This document shows positions 10,701 to 20,793 of a DNA stretch of 64,000 bases, in pieces; the first letter of the stretch is position 1, and each line of letters begins with the position of its first letter. The stretch spans positions 124,001 through 188,000 of the forward strand of contig JAPTJF010000032.1 of assembly GCA_029339195.1 (NCBI GenBank), given 5' to 3'. Under the pieces are notes generated by a model, which was given only the letters and a program-made list of their open reading frames with translations, did not search any database and had not been told where the DNA came from. A program made the position numbers and the translations under genes. Source of the stretch: Micractinium sp. NFX-FRZ. Lineage: Eukaryota > Chlorophyta > Trebouxiophyceae > Chlorellales > Chlorellaceae.

Positions 10701-13700
10701 GGAGCGGCGCCAGCAAGATAGAGCAAGGGCAGCGCCAGCTCACCAGTGCAGCAGCAGCAGCGCGGGGTTGCGCACAATGTCCACGAGGGTGCGCCAGAAC
10801 ACAACTGCCAGCTCGCGGCTCAGGCTGGGCCGCCAGCGGGCCGCCTGGCCGCCCGCTGCCGCCGCCGCGCCACCCGCCCCGCCGCCTGCCCCCGCCTCTG
10901 CTGCAACCGCCACGCTGCTGCTGCTGTCCCCGTTTGATTGGCCGCCGCCCTCGTACTGCTGGCTCTCCATCTTGCCGTTGCTGCCTTCAGACCCCTTGAC
11001 GCCCACGGATGCAGCCAACGGTGCCGCCTGCTCTGCACCCGCCGCCACTGCCTGCGCCGTGGCAATCGCCGCCTGCTTTGCACGCTGTGCGACCAGCTGC
11101 GCCAGGGTGGCGGGGTCGCTCACCGAGTCGAGCATGTGTTCGGCGATGGCGGTGCCCACGGGGCAGGGCAGCCCCTGGGCGGCAAACCACTGCTCGGCGG
11201 TCGCTGGGGGCCCTGAGAAGATGCAGTGCCCCTGGGCCATCAGCACTGTGCTGTCGAGCAGGTTGAACATGGCCGGGGAGGGCTGGTGGAAGGAGAGGAG
11301 CACGATGCGGCCGCCGCTGGCGACCTGCGGGGTGGGAGGCGGGCAGGGGCAGGGCTGGGGATGAGGCAGGGGTGGGGCGGATGCACGACTGCCAAGAGGG
11401 CGGCGCAGGGTGCCGCCACACCATGCAGCCACCCTGTATTCAAGTCTTCTTCAATCTCTCCTCCTGTCCAGCGTTGAGGTTCTGCTTTCTGTTTGCAAAC
11501 GGCACACCCTGGCCTGGAGTCACGTGCATGCATCAGGCTCCGATGAGGCTGATTGCGGCAAAGCGGAGGGCTGCCGCCAGCGTCTGGCAGCCCGAGTGAA
11601 ACACACACACTCCCTGCACCCGCCAGCTCGAGCCCCCCAACACAAAAACGTACAGAGTCAAGCCGCAGGTAGTGAAAGACACTGCATTCCCTTTGCCTGC
11701 GCACCGCGCGCATGCCTACTGGCCCGCCCGCCCACCTGCTTCAGGCTCCTCATCAGGTTCAGGGCTGTGTAAGAGTCCAGCCCAGAGGTGGGTTCATCCA
11801 GCACCAGCACAGCCGGCTCAGTCACCAGCTCCATCGCAATGGTCACCCTGCAAAGCACAAGTGGAAGTGAACGAGAGTGATTGCCAGGCCACCCTGCAGG
11901 CAGTATTACTGTTAAACAGAGAGCGGCCGCAGAACGCATGCAAGACCAGCACGATGGCCAGGCGTTTTGGATTTGGCTGTTGGGCCGTAGGTTGGGCTGA
12001 TCCAACAACAGCGCTGCCAGGCCAGTCGCATGCTCCCAGGGGGAGCACGAATGCGTCGATACAACATGCATGCACTGTGAATGTACAAGACAAACATGTG
12101 CTACAGCACCCTGAGACCACATGGCTGGCCCTTGGGTGGGGCCGGGGTATGGGAAGCACGCGTGGGGACCCCTCTTGTTGCGAGGTAGCGGCGTGCGACT
12201 CACCGCACTGCAGTGCGGCGGCGGGCCAGCGGCACACCCGCCCAACCTGAGAGTCCCCCCTTCAGCATCACACCCCTCCCCTGCCACGCCTTCACACCCC
12301 CCACACCCACCTGCGCCGCTCGCCGCCGCTGATGCCGCGGATGCCGCTGCGGCCGCCCACTCGGGAGCGGGCCACGTGCTGCAGGCCCAGCTCAGAGATC
12401 ACCGACTGAACCGCAGCCTGCACCTCGGCAGCACCCGCGTTCTGCAGCCTGCAGGAAGCAGGGGATGTGAGCGGGGGCGGTGCACTTGCCAGGCAGGTTG
12501 GCGAGCGCCCGGCAGAAGGGCAGAAGCTCGTGTGGCTCCTCTCCGCCGCGGGGCGTGCCTTCCCTGCCCCGCCTTCCCTGCAAAACTGCCCGGCGAGCAA
12601 CAAGCCAGCCAGCTGGCCAGCCAGCCTACGCCACACTAGCCACCTAGCCAACCCACCCACAAACCGGGCAGCCAGACAGCCCGCCAGCACACCCAGCCAC
12701 AGGCTGGCAACCAGCCCACCCACAGGCACGCCAGGCAGCCAAGAAGCCTTGCCTGAGGATGGCTGAGTAGCGCACACACTCCTCCACGGTCAGCGTGGGC
12801 AGCACGGAGGCGTCCTGGGCAACATACGCAATCTGAGGGGCAGGGGAGGGGCCAGGCGGAAGGGTTCTGTTCAGCTCTGGGGAGCCTTGAAAATGCGGGC
12901 CAGCGCGGGCACCATGGAGTGGTGGTTGAGCCACGCACGTACTCTGCACGACAGGAACTGTGAAGGACATTTTGCCTTGATGTTGTGGGAAGGCTCAGCA
13001 TGGGCAGCGTGGAATCGCCCTGGGCCACATGCGCGTCCACCCACCCCTCCGCCCACCCAAACACTGGGCAACCCCTACCACACCTTGCGCCGGTTGGAGG
13101 TGGACAGCGGCTGGCCATCCAGCAGGACGGAGCCGGTGAGGGAGCTGCTGCTGTCCAAGTCCTCTGAGGAGCCAGCCAGGATGGCCAGCAGCGTGGTTTT
13201 GCCAGAACCTGAAGGCCCCAGCACACCCACAAGTTCACCGCAGGCCGCTGCCCCGCTGACGCTCTGCAGGATGACCTTCCGAGGCGGGAGAGCAGCGGCC
13301 ACGTCTGCCGTGACGCCCGCCTCGGCGGCGGCCACGGCTGCCGCCGGGGTTTGCTGCTGCTGCTGCTGCTGCTGGTGAGGGTTCTTGCCCCAGGGTAGGC
13401 AGCGCGCCCAGCGGCTGCCATGATGCCGCAGGGGCACGGCGCACGACACGCTGTCAAAGGTGAGGAGCTGGACGGGATCGGAGGGGCGCCGGTGCGCTGA
13501 CGTGGCGCTGACGGCGGCCGCCGCACTGGCGCTGCGCCCGCGTGCAAACAGCGCGCGGTGCCTGCGGCCAGCACGGGCGGGGCGTCGATTGATGCAGCAG
13601 GATTGCTACACAAAGCAACATGCAGTGCAGCGAGTCGTGAACCCCAGTTCCCACGCCCGGCGCCAGCGGCCCACGTGAATGATGAGGCAGAGGTAGAGGA

Positions 13701-15724
13701 AAGCGCAGCACCGCGGTGCTGTGCAACCAGCTGCCCAGCAAGAACAACAGCAGGAGCAGCAGCAGCAGTTGGTCACCACAAGCTCACCTGATGAGGTAGA
13801 GGGAGAGGAAGGCGGTGAGGGCAACCACTGCCATCACCGGGACGGCGGCAATGACTGGGTCGTAGCTCTGGGAGGTGGTGATCTTGTAGTCTCCTGCAGG
13901 AGTGGCAGGGCAGGGCAAGGAAGGGCAGTGGCTCGGTGAGGCGGCACCGCGCCGCTTGCAGGGGGCTTCAGACGTGGGCATGGTGGCTGGCGTGTTGTAC
14001 ATGATGTGGCGGATCTAAATAGGTTGCACCTCTGGCACTGACATGGCTGTTGTCGCCAGTAGAGAGAGGACACAAGGGGACAGGTGGGGCATGCAGGAAG
14101 GAGGAAGGAAGGGTTGCAGCAGCCACCGGAAGGGCCCCTACCTCGTTTGTTGATCAAACAACTGTGGGTGCCTCACCCCTGTGCCTCACCCCTGTGCCTC
14201 ACCCCTGTGCCTCACCCATGTGCCTCACCCCCGCCAACAGCACCCTCACTCCAAGAAGGCGCCAGGAAGGAAGAGGGCACCGCTTCAACTACGTCCACCC
14301 GCCCACCCACCCCACCCACCCTGCACAAAGGTGTAGCCGGGCACCACACAGGCGGCGGTCTTGCAGGGTGCCACCAGCTGGAAGATGAAGTCCTGGATAT
14401 CAAAGGAGCAGGTGCCGTCGGGGAAGCACTCGATGGTGCACGGCTTGCCCTTGACGTCGTCCAGGATGGTTTGCACATCTGCACACAAGGGGGGCAGGCG
14501 GTGGGGTGGGGTGGGGTGGGGGATGAGTTGGGATGCAGGAGGAGCAGTCTGCGGTGCAGGGCTTCCCTTGAGGAGTCGTCCAAGATGGGTTGGACGTCAG
14601 CACAGGCACACAGGAGCGATGGATTCGTTCATTCCTGTCGCGCGCGCAGTGGCACTCGTGCAAGGCAGGGGGTGGAGGATGCGCCACGCCAGCAGGGCAA
14701 CGGCCCCCAGGCTTGGACACCACAGCCTGCCCCCAGCGCTGCGCAGCCCTGCCTCCCCGCTGCCCCATGCCCCCATCCAGCCCAGAACCCGCCCATCACA
14801 GGCTTGCATGGTGCGGGGCGCCCCTGCCCATGTTGCAAGCAACAACAAGGCACTCACCGCAGCCCTCCCTCTCGCATTTGCACGAGGTCGACACACAGTC
14901 GGTGCGGGAGGAGTTGGCCTTGAAGGCGCACTCCGTGGCATCGCACGTCACCGGGTTGTCCCTCTGCTGCATGAGCGTGAAGCCCACACGGCAGAACTGG
15001 TCCACTGAGCTGGCAATCTCCCCGCCAGCTGGCGTGGCGCTGGTGTTGCACACCATGGAGAAGCTGCCGGGCTGGATGATGCCCTCCAGATCAGTGCCCT
15101 GCAAGGCAGAGAGCGATCAGGTAAGTAAAGGAAGAAGAAACAGCATGCTTCAAGCGTGCAGCAGGTTGTTTCATGTGGAAAGCTGACGACTGTCCAGTAT
15201 GGGCACCGCTGCACGCCAGCCTGGCATGCTGCCACCTGGCACACGCCCGCCAGGCTGGCACAAGCATGCTGACTCACCTCCAGGTCAGCCTTGGTACAGG
15301 CACTGCTACGCGCCACCTGGCACACGCCTGCCAGCCTGGCACACACCGGCTCACCTGCAGGTCACATGTATACGCCATAAACTGCACACCCTGCTGGAAC
15401 AGGATGTCGCTGCTGCATGTGGAGCCGCTGACGCCGAAGAAGGCACTGCATGCAGCGTCGGACTGGCAGGCGTTGCACCCCAGGCCGTCCCAGCCGGGCA
15501 CACACTCGCACTGCCCGCTGGTGCCGCTGAACTCCTGCCGCTCGGCGCAGGCTGCAGCAGGCAGGCAGCGACAAGGGGGAGGGAGGCGGCAGGGGGTGCA
15601 ATCAGAACCAAGACTGGTGGTGCCAGCATGCACAGATAACTGCTGCATGCATGCGTGCGCAGCGCACATGGCAGCACGAAAAGAGCATGCCCCGACAGGC
15701 CGGCAGCCAAGCCAGGCTGTTGGG

Positions 15725-15760
<36 letters not shown>

Positions 15761-17763
15761 AGACGCCGAAGGGTCCAGCCGGCATCCCCTGCCTGCCCTC
15801 CTGCCTGCCCCTGCCTCACACCTGTGGGCTGGCACGGCTGCAGGCCGGGAGGAGGTGCGGCCGGCGCCGGCGCCGGCGCAGCAGGGCACACCAGTGCTTG
15901 CCCGCTGAGTTCGGCAGGGAAGGATGAGCAGAAGCCCGAGGGGATCTGGCAGTTGGTCCCAGACCAGCCACACTTGCAGGTGCACCCCACGGTGCCGTCT
16001 GCTGACGTGGCGCAGCGGCCGTTGGGGGCGCTGCAGTTGCCGGGGCAGCCCAGCGTGGCCTGCGCGTGCAGCAGGGTGGGGTGGAGTGGGGGATGGGATG
16101 GGCAGCAACAGGACTGAGATGGTCACACATTCGAGCATCTGGCTGGCAGGGGGCGGGGATGCCGGCCGTGAGCTGCCTCATTGTGCACCGAAGCCTCTTG
16201 CAGCTGGCTGCCGGTACTACAGGCCAGCGCACCCAGCATGTTGCATCCCCGGCAAGGCAACACTGAGCTTTGATCAAGCGAGGCCAGACAATGCAAGGCC
16301 CCTGCAGGGCTGAGAGGCTTGCACAAGAGGAGGAGGTCCTGAAGGGGACCCTGAACAGGACCCTGAAGATGCTTCATGCATGCAGCCTAGCTTGCCTGCG
16401 CCACAATCTGGCCTCGCATCACGTAGTTGTTCACCCCCACAAACTCGGTGCCCGCAATGTTGGCTGTGTACGGGCTGAGCAGCGTCCAAGCCACGCTCAG
16501 CGTCACGCTCAGCGTGCTGCCCTGCACGCGTGGCATAGCATGGCACGGCAGGCGGGGGAGCATTGGGGCGAGCGGGGGGCGAGCGGGGCAAATGACATGA
16601 GCTCTGCTACTGCCTGCCTACGGCACCAGCCCAAGGGCCAGAGATACTCCCAAGCAGCGGCAGCACTGCGCGGGCATCCACTCCCCCAGCAGCACCAGAA
16701 GCGCACCGGCAGCAGGCATCTCAGTAGCAGCAGCACTGTCAGCAGGCGGAGCGGGGGACCCACCTGGGCGGCGGCGGTGACAGCGGTGGCGTTGGTCGAG
16801 TTGCTTCCCACCATGGACAGCGTCTCGGTTGCGATGAGGGAAGCCGACAGCACGGTCCCATTCACCACCGTGCCAGAGAGGTCGGCAGAGTAGGCCCCTG
16901 CTGTTGCCCCAGCTGCCAGCGGGGTGGAGCTGACCTGAAACAGGTTGTCCTGGAGAGTGAGGTTGGCCACCGACCCCGAGAGCTGCAGGCGCAAAAGGCA
17001 GGGGAGGAGCGGTCGGTGCGCAGCGCAGGCAGCAATGCGCGATCGGGGGAGGTGGCAGGCGAAGGATTGAGGCAAAAGGGCAGGAGCTGGATGAGGAAGC
17101 GGAGCACACGGTGAGGCGGCGAGCCTGCAGGCAGACACAATCAGCAGCTCAGGCGGCGGGGTAAGGCTGAGCACGCGGAGCAGTGGCAAGCCATCAAGCA
17201 GCGGGGAGCGACGCTCAGCTCAGCCAGAGCAGCCGGCAAGCAGGACGGCCACGGAGCAGCAGCAGCGTGGGCTCACCGTGACGCCATCCACTGGGTAGAG
17301 CGCCAGCAGGCCGGTGGCGTCTGTGGTCTGCAGGGTGGTGCCTGCCAGCCGAGCCAGGGCCTCTGCTGCGCTGGTGGGGCAGGGGCCGCTGCCGGTGAGC
17401 GCCAGTGCCAGCGTGCCCTCGAGGCCCACTAGGGCCTCTGGGTTGGCGGGTGCAAACGGGACGGTCAACTTGCTGGGGCTGGTGATGTAGACGGCAGACC
17501 CGGCAAAGGACAGGGTGGAGGCTGAGGCATTGAGGGGCAGGGTCAGGGTGCAGCCCTGCGCAGGGTTGGAAGGTGTACCAGGGTTGATCAATTCCAGAAC
17601 GGTCTGACCTGGTCAACGTCATCTCCATCCCAAGTGCGTTACAGGGTTTAGGGCTTACCAGCTGCCCGGCTGCCAGCTGTGGCCCGTTGAGCAGCAGCGT
17701 CGCCAGTGCCGCCACCGACGACAACAACCAGCTGGCGGGTGAGCGGCGCGTCGCCCGCCGCAT
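7720..17763 (-). CDS. ABCG-family half transporter with signal peptide and EGF-like ectodomain
   Basis: About 22 exons, roughly 1,250 residues. Exon 1 (17659-17763) is a signal peptide (SWLLSSVAALATLLLNGPQL, cut near AAGQ). Exons 2-4 are Ser/Thr-rich and probably extracellular. Exons 5-8 are Cys-rich and EGF-like, for example CTCKCGWSGTNC (about 15825-16060) and CECVPGWDGLGC (about 15350-15552). A first membrane helix follows (about 13787-13893). The ATPase has Walker A GPSGSGKT (about 13195-13218), signature ISGGERRR (near 12320) and Walker B VLVLDEPTSGLDS (near 11790). Six or so membrane helices occupy exons 15-22. The last exon, 7720-7776, encodes ALLAFVLMYLVMPRPRWM and stops. The order ectodomain-TM-ATPase-TM matches the long plant ABCG24/28-type transporters. 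Substrate unknown; plasma membrane or secretory pathway is inferred. Exons 4 and 11 appear to use GC donors. Confidence 0.88.
8310..8347 (-). repeat. Intronic copy of the 3' edge of ABCG exon 20
   Basis: This intron stretch repeats the exon end at about 8451-8494 (MSGIKIDFE plus donor). It encodes MSGITINFE, and the donor is changed to GCGGGT. About 26 of 30 bases match. Confidence 0.75.
8635..8652 (-). repeat. Intronic copy of the 5' edge of ABCG exon 20
   Basis: Seventeen identical bases (GMLVNP coding) recur about 71 bases upstream, in the sense direction, of the true exon start at 8565-8582. Confidence 0.7.
9399..9428 (-). repeat. Intronic copy of the 5' edge of ABCG exon 18
   Basis: It encodes MGLQTDAA again, matching the true exon start at 9304-9333 at about 22 of 30 bases. 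The AG acceptor is not preserved in the copy. Confidence 0.65.
9560..9830 (+). repeat. CACAG-rich imperfect tandem repeats in an ABCG intron
   Basis: Irregular gcacagcaggcacag-type units fill the intron around the duplicated exon-17 fragment, ending in a short CA run near 9820. Confidence 0.7.
9726..9777 (-). repeat. 52-base intronic copy of the 3' edge of ABCG exon 17
   Basis: It matches 9830-9881 with three mismatches over 52 bases. Both copies encode RIIPVFIFSAAFYPM followed by a GTGCG donor. The exon attached to the upstream coding sequence is the one at 9830 and above; this copy lies 104 bases further into the intron. Confidence 0.9.
10087..10119 (-). repeat. Intronic copy of the 3' edge of ABCG exon 16
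   Basis: It repeats the exon end and donor at 10155-10187 (MVLREVRG becomes MVVQEVRG). The spacing is 68 bases. Confidence 0.75.
14168..14232 (+). repeat. 13-bp minisatellite, five copies, in an ABCG intron
   Basis: The unit gtgcctcacccct is repeated five times in tandem. The first three copies are identical and the last two carry one change each. Confidence 0.9.
14553..14613 (-). repeat. Intronic copy of the 5' edge of ABCG exon 8
   Basis: It resembles 14435-14490, the acceptor and start of the exon encoding VQTILDDVKGKPCT. The copy would read VQPILDD and then shift frame. Confidence 0.75.
15231..15367 (-). repeat. 81-base tandem duplication spanning the donor of ABCG exon 6
   Basis: Two units begin at 15231 and 15312 with the same gccacctggcacacgcc start. 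Each ends in a donor-like sequence: CTGGAG|GTGAGT in the inner copy, CTGCAG|GTGAGC in the true exon. Confidence 0.8.
15730..15762 (+). repeat. (CAG)n microsatellite in an ABCG intron
   Basis: About eleven uninterrupted CAG/AGC units. It lies between EGF-like exons 5 and 6. Confidence 0.9.
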
Positions 17764-18610
17764 CGCTGTAGCCTGCCGAAGGTTCTCAGGCGTCCTTGAG
17801 CACGCAGAGCGCAGACCAAAGCGGCGAAAGAGGGGCGCGTCTGTGGGCGCGCGCCGAGGTGGGTTGTTCTTGCCTGGCGCGTTGGAGTGGGCTTAGGATA
17901 CCAGACTGATGTGCAGCGGCAGCAGCGTGCCTTGTGAAGGGAAAGCGAGCGGTAGGGGCCGCGTGTCACTTGGCAACTCCACCCTGAGCTCCACCTCTGT
18001 CCTGAAAGAGACGTTGGCACCGTCAGTCTCTTTAGGCCCCTGCCTTGCCTCCTTACGGGCGTGGTGACTTGCAGAGGCCGAGAGAGCGGCCAAGCTAATG
18101 GACCTGCAGATACTGCAGCAGGTGGCGGTGCATTTGTACGCACCGCCGCCCCCTCCGCACCATCCCATCCCTTCCTTCTCCGTGGCATCCACCCCATCTA
18201 ATAACCACTTTTGCCACAATGCACCATGTCCTCTGATGCATCCATGTCCTTTGATGCTGGTTGCAGGCGCTGAGATAGACATAACTGCCTGGGCACAGGC
18301 GCTCGCAGCAGGCGGCACGGCAGGTGCAGCTCGTTCACATGCACCCCTGGTGCTGTCCCCAGTGCGCACACAGGAGTCAGTTTCAGTTTACAAAAGCGAC
18401 AAAATGGCAGTCACAAATACTCAGACGGTTACTAGACAGTCCAGCAGCATCAAAAGGGCTGGGATGCACCATGGCCGAGCTGCAGCCCGACGCTGCACAC
18501 CCCATCCCCCGCATGGACGCGCCAGAAACGCCCCCAGGGTGAGCAAGCAACTGCTCACGCAGGTCAAAATGTGAGGCAGCATGTACCATGCGGCACGTGT
18601 TCAAAAGTGC
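17764..18610. other. Spacer between the ABCG 5' end and the mTERF 3' end
   Basis: About 850 bases hold the ABCG upstream region and the mTERF 3' untranslated region. A - strand TGTAA motif (TTACA at 18388-18392) is the likely mTERF 3'-end signal. I see no further gene. Confidence 0.6.
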
Positions 18611-19758
18611 TCACAGGCTGGTGGCCATGAGCTCCACCACCTCCTCCTTGCTCTTCCCGCTCTCCAGCAAGAACCCCACCATCCGCCGCAGGTTGCCCAC
18701 ATCCACCCCCAGCAGCGTGGGCCGCCGCTCCACCACCTCCACTGCCGCCGCCTGGGAGAGCTGGAGCTCGCCGGTGAGGTACTCGAAAAAGGGCGCCAGG
18801 CGCTCCTCCACACGGTAGGAGAGCACCGCTGGGTGCGCCAGGATGAGCTGCGGGCGGGTGGAGGAAGGGTGGGGGGCGGGAGGGAGGTGGAGGGGAGCGG
18901 GCGGCAGAGGGTGCAACGTGGAGGGTTTGGGTGCATACAGGAAGCAGGGCAGGCAGGACGGGGAGCAGCACGACCATGGCGTCTGCCCTTGCAGCCCTCC
19001 CCATCCGCCCCGCCCCGTCCGTCCCTGCCCTGGCACTGGCTGGGTAGGGTTTTTAGTCCCTGTCACGTGCCCCCCGCCCACAGGCACCCTCACCCCTGCG
19101 CCCCTTCCCGCCCCCTGCACCCCCGCACCTTGACCACCTGCTCCTGGCTCAGCTCCGCTGCCAGCAGAAACTCCAGCAGCGGCTTCAAGTCCTCCTCCAC
19201 ATCCAGCTTGCGCGCGTGCGGGTTGGTGGGCTGCTTGCGGTTGCTGGACGTGAAGAGGGAGTTGGGGTTCATGGCGACGTCCAGCACCCGGTTCAGGTCT
19301 GCCTGGCTGTCAATGCCCAGGCCTCGCAGGAAGTTGGAGGCTGACAGGTACGACAGGTTGGTGCCCTGCGCGGGCTGGTTGAGGGCTGCAGGGGGCGGGC
19401 GGGCCGGCAGGGGATGGGGTCGGGTGGGCGGAAATGCAGGGGAGAGACAGACCAGGCTTTTGCAGGCTGCACCCGGAGTTGTTGTGCTAGAGGAGCAAGA
19501 GAGAAACATGCATGGAAGAAGGGCAGCGCGCTCACCATCCCGCAGCAGCCGGCCGACGTCGCCCTTTGCTGCGGCTTGGCAGCGCACCGCCGCCGCGCCG
19601 CCGCCGCTGCCGCGCCGCCGCTGACGCCCTGCCGCCCATGCATGGGGCGTGTGCTGTGCCGCGCTAAATTGCGCTCTGCATGTGCTGGTCGCTGTGCAAG
19701 CCGCGGAGTGTGCCGCAAAGGAGGCCATGCCGGGCGAGTTGCCAGCCGCTATCCACAC
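18611..19758 (-). CDS. mTERF-repeat protein, probably organellar
   Basis: Three exons close in phase: 19536-19758, 19129-19385 and 18611-18847, giving 238 residues (228 if the second Met at 19728 is used; MASFAAHSAACTATSTCRAQ looks like the better transit-peptide start). The N-terminus is Ala/Ser/Arg-rich and lacks acidic residues. The middle and C-terminal parts carry typical mTERF helices, for example LLEFLLAAELSQEQVVK, LILAHPAVLSYRVEERLAPF and VVERRPTLLGVDVGNLRRMV, ending SKEEVVELMATSL. mTERF proteins bind organellar nucleic acids and affect transcription, splicing or RNA stability. With only about three to four repeats this is short for the family. Whether it goes to plastid or mitochondrion cannot be told from the sequence. 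Confidence 0.87.
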
Positions 19759-19879
19759 CAGCCGGAGAGCGTATTGAGTCCAAATTTAGCGGGGTTTAGT
19801 CCGTCTGTGTTCGTGTATCGTTGCAAACGGCGACCCTCTTGCCATTCAGCGCGCCTTCATCACGCCGCCGCCGCCAGCG

Positions 19880-19983
19880 TGGCGGCGCTCCGCAGCAGCA
19901 AGCTATGCCTGCTGCCAGCGGGCTACACATGCTTGTGGTGCAAGCTTGCTGCGGGGCTGGCTTGAATGTCAATGTACCTGTAA
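19880..19983 (+). pseudogene. Relic of a gene 3' end related to the membrane protein at 20794-22666
   Basis: Bases ending at 19965 encode AGYTCLWCKLAAGLA and a stop. The intact neighbour ends MGYMWMWCKLVAGLA and a stop at 22666. Ten of the last 15 residues match, and both stops are followed 14-18 bases later by TGTAA (19979-19983 and 22684-22688). No upstream exons of the family are visible here, so I read it as a truncated copy. It could alternatively be the last exon of an unrecognised paralogue. Confidence 0.55.
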
Positions 19984-20793
19984 TCATGTAGCATGCAGCA
20001 ATGCACTTGGCTAGGAAAGGGTGCCATATGTGCACCCTCCCTCTGCACAGGAGGAGATCGACTTGTAGCCTAATATGAGGCTAATATGGCTAATGTGAGT
20101 CTGACTGCCAAGTGCTTCATTGGTCATATGTTTGCATGGCTGCATACTCGCTGCATTTGCTCATTACACTACCGGCACTGGCTGCCTTCCGCGATGTATT
20201 CGGCCGTGCCTGGCGCCAAGCGGTGGCACCCTAGGCAGTAAGCAGGTGTGAGCTGTATGCCTCTAGATCATCAATCCACCCCCCCACCATGCACCATCAA
20301 GAGCAGATCTGCTCTTGATGTCATGCAGTGCTTGTGAGCTGTCACTTGTGAATATTGGCCGGTAGTAGCAGGACATGAAGTCGGAACCTTACTGCGCACG
20401 GCAAACGTGCCTGCCGCCTTCAGCCTGCCTGCGTGCCTTGCAGTGCCAGCCAGCCGCATGCAGCTGCCCGCTCTGCACCTGCTGGCACCGTGCTTGCAGG
20501 TCCATGCACTTCTCACCTCTTGGCATCATTATTTTTTTGTCCATACATATGGATGAGCCCCAATGTCTGCTCCATCGCAGTGCCCGTCGCCACTCATTAT
20601 GCCCGCTGCGCGCTGCGGTTTCTCCAGGCGGCCCCGCCCATCCAAAAGTAGAGCGCGCCTTGGCTCTTCTGCCTGGTCTGCGCGGCAAGCCAGCGCCCTA
20701 ATCTGGCCGACTTCCACTTTACCTTGTCCTTTGCCTGGCCTCAACTATCTTTCTGCGGCGGCTAACTTTACGCAGCCGTTGACAGGCGCGGAT
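19984..20793. other. Spacer upstream of the membrane-protein gene
   Basis: AT-richer than its surroundings, with a T-run near 20530. Short open frames only. Probably the 5' flank of the + strand gene; no element identified. Confidence 0.5.

Noticed and set aside
12590..12730. Imperfect ccagccagc repeats in an ABCG intron as a mobile element
   Set aside because: Simple low-complexity drift with no terminal repeats, target duplication or coding capacity.
14168..14232. Regular direct repeats that could suggest a CRISPR array
   Set aside because: The 13-base units abut with no spacers and lie in a eukaryotic intron; it is a minisatellite.
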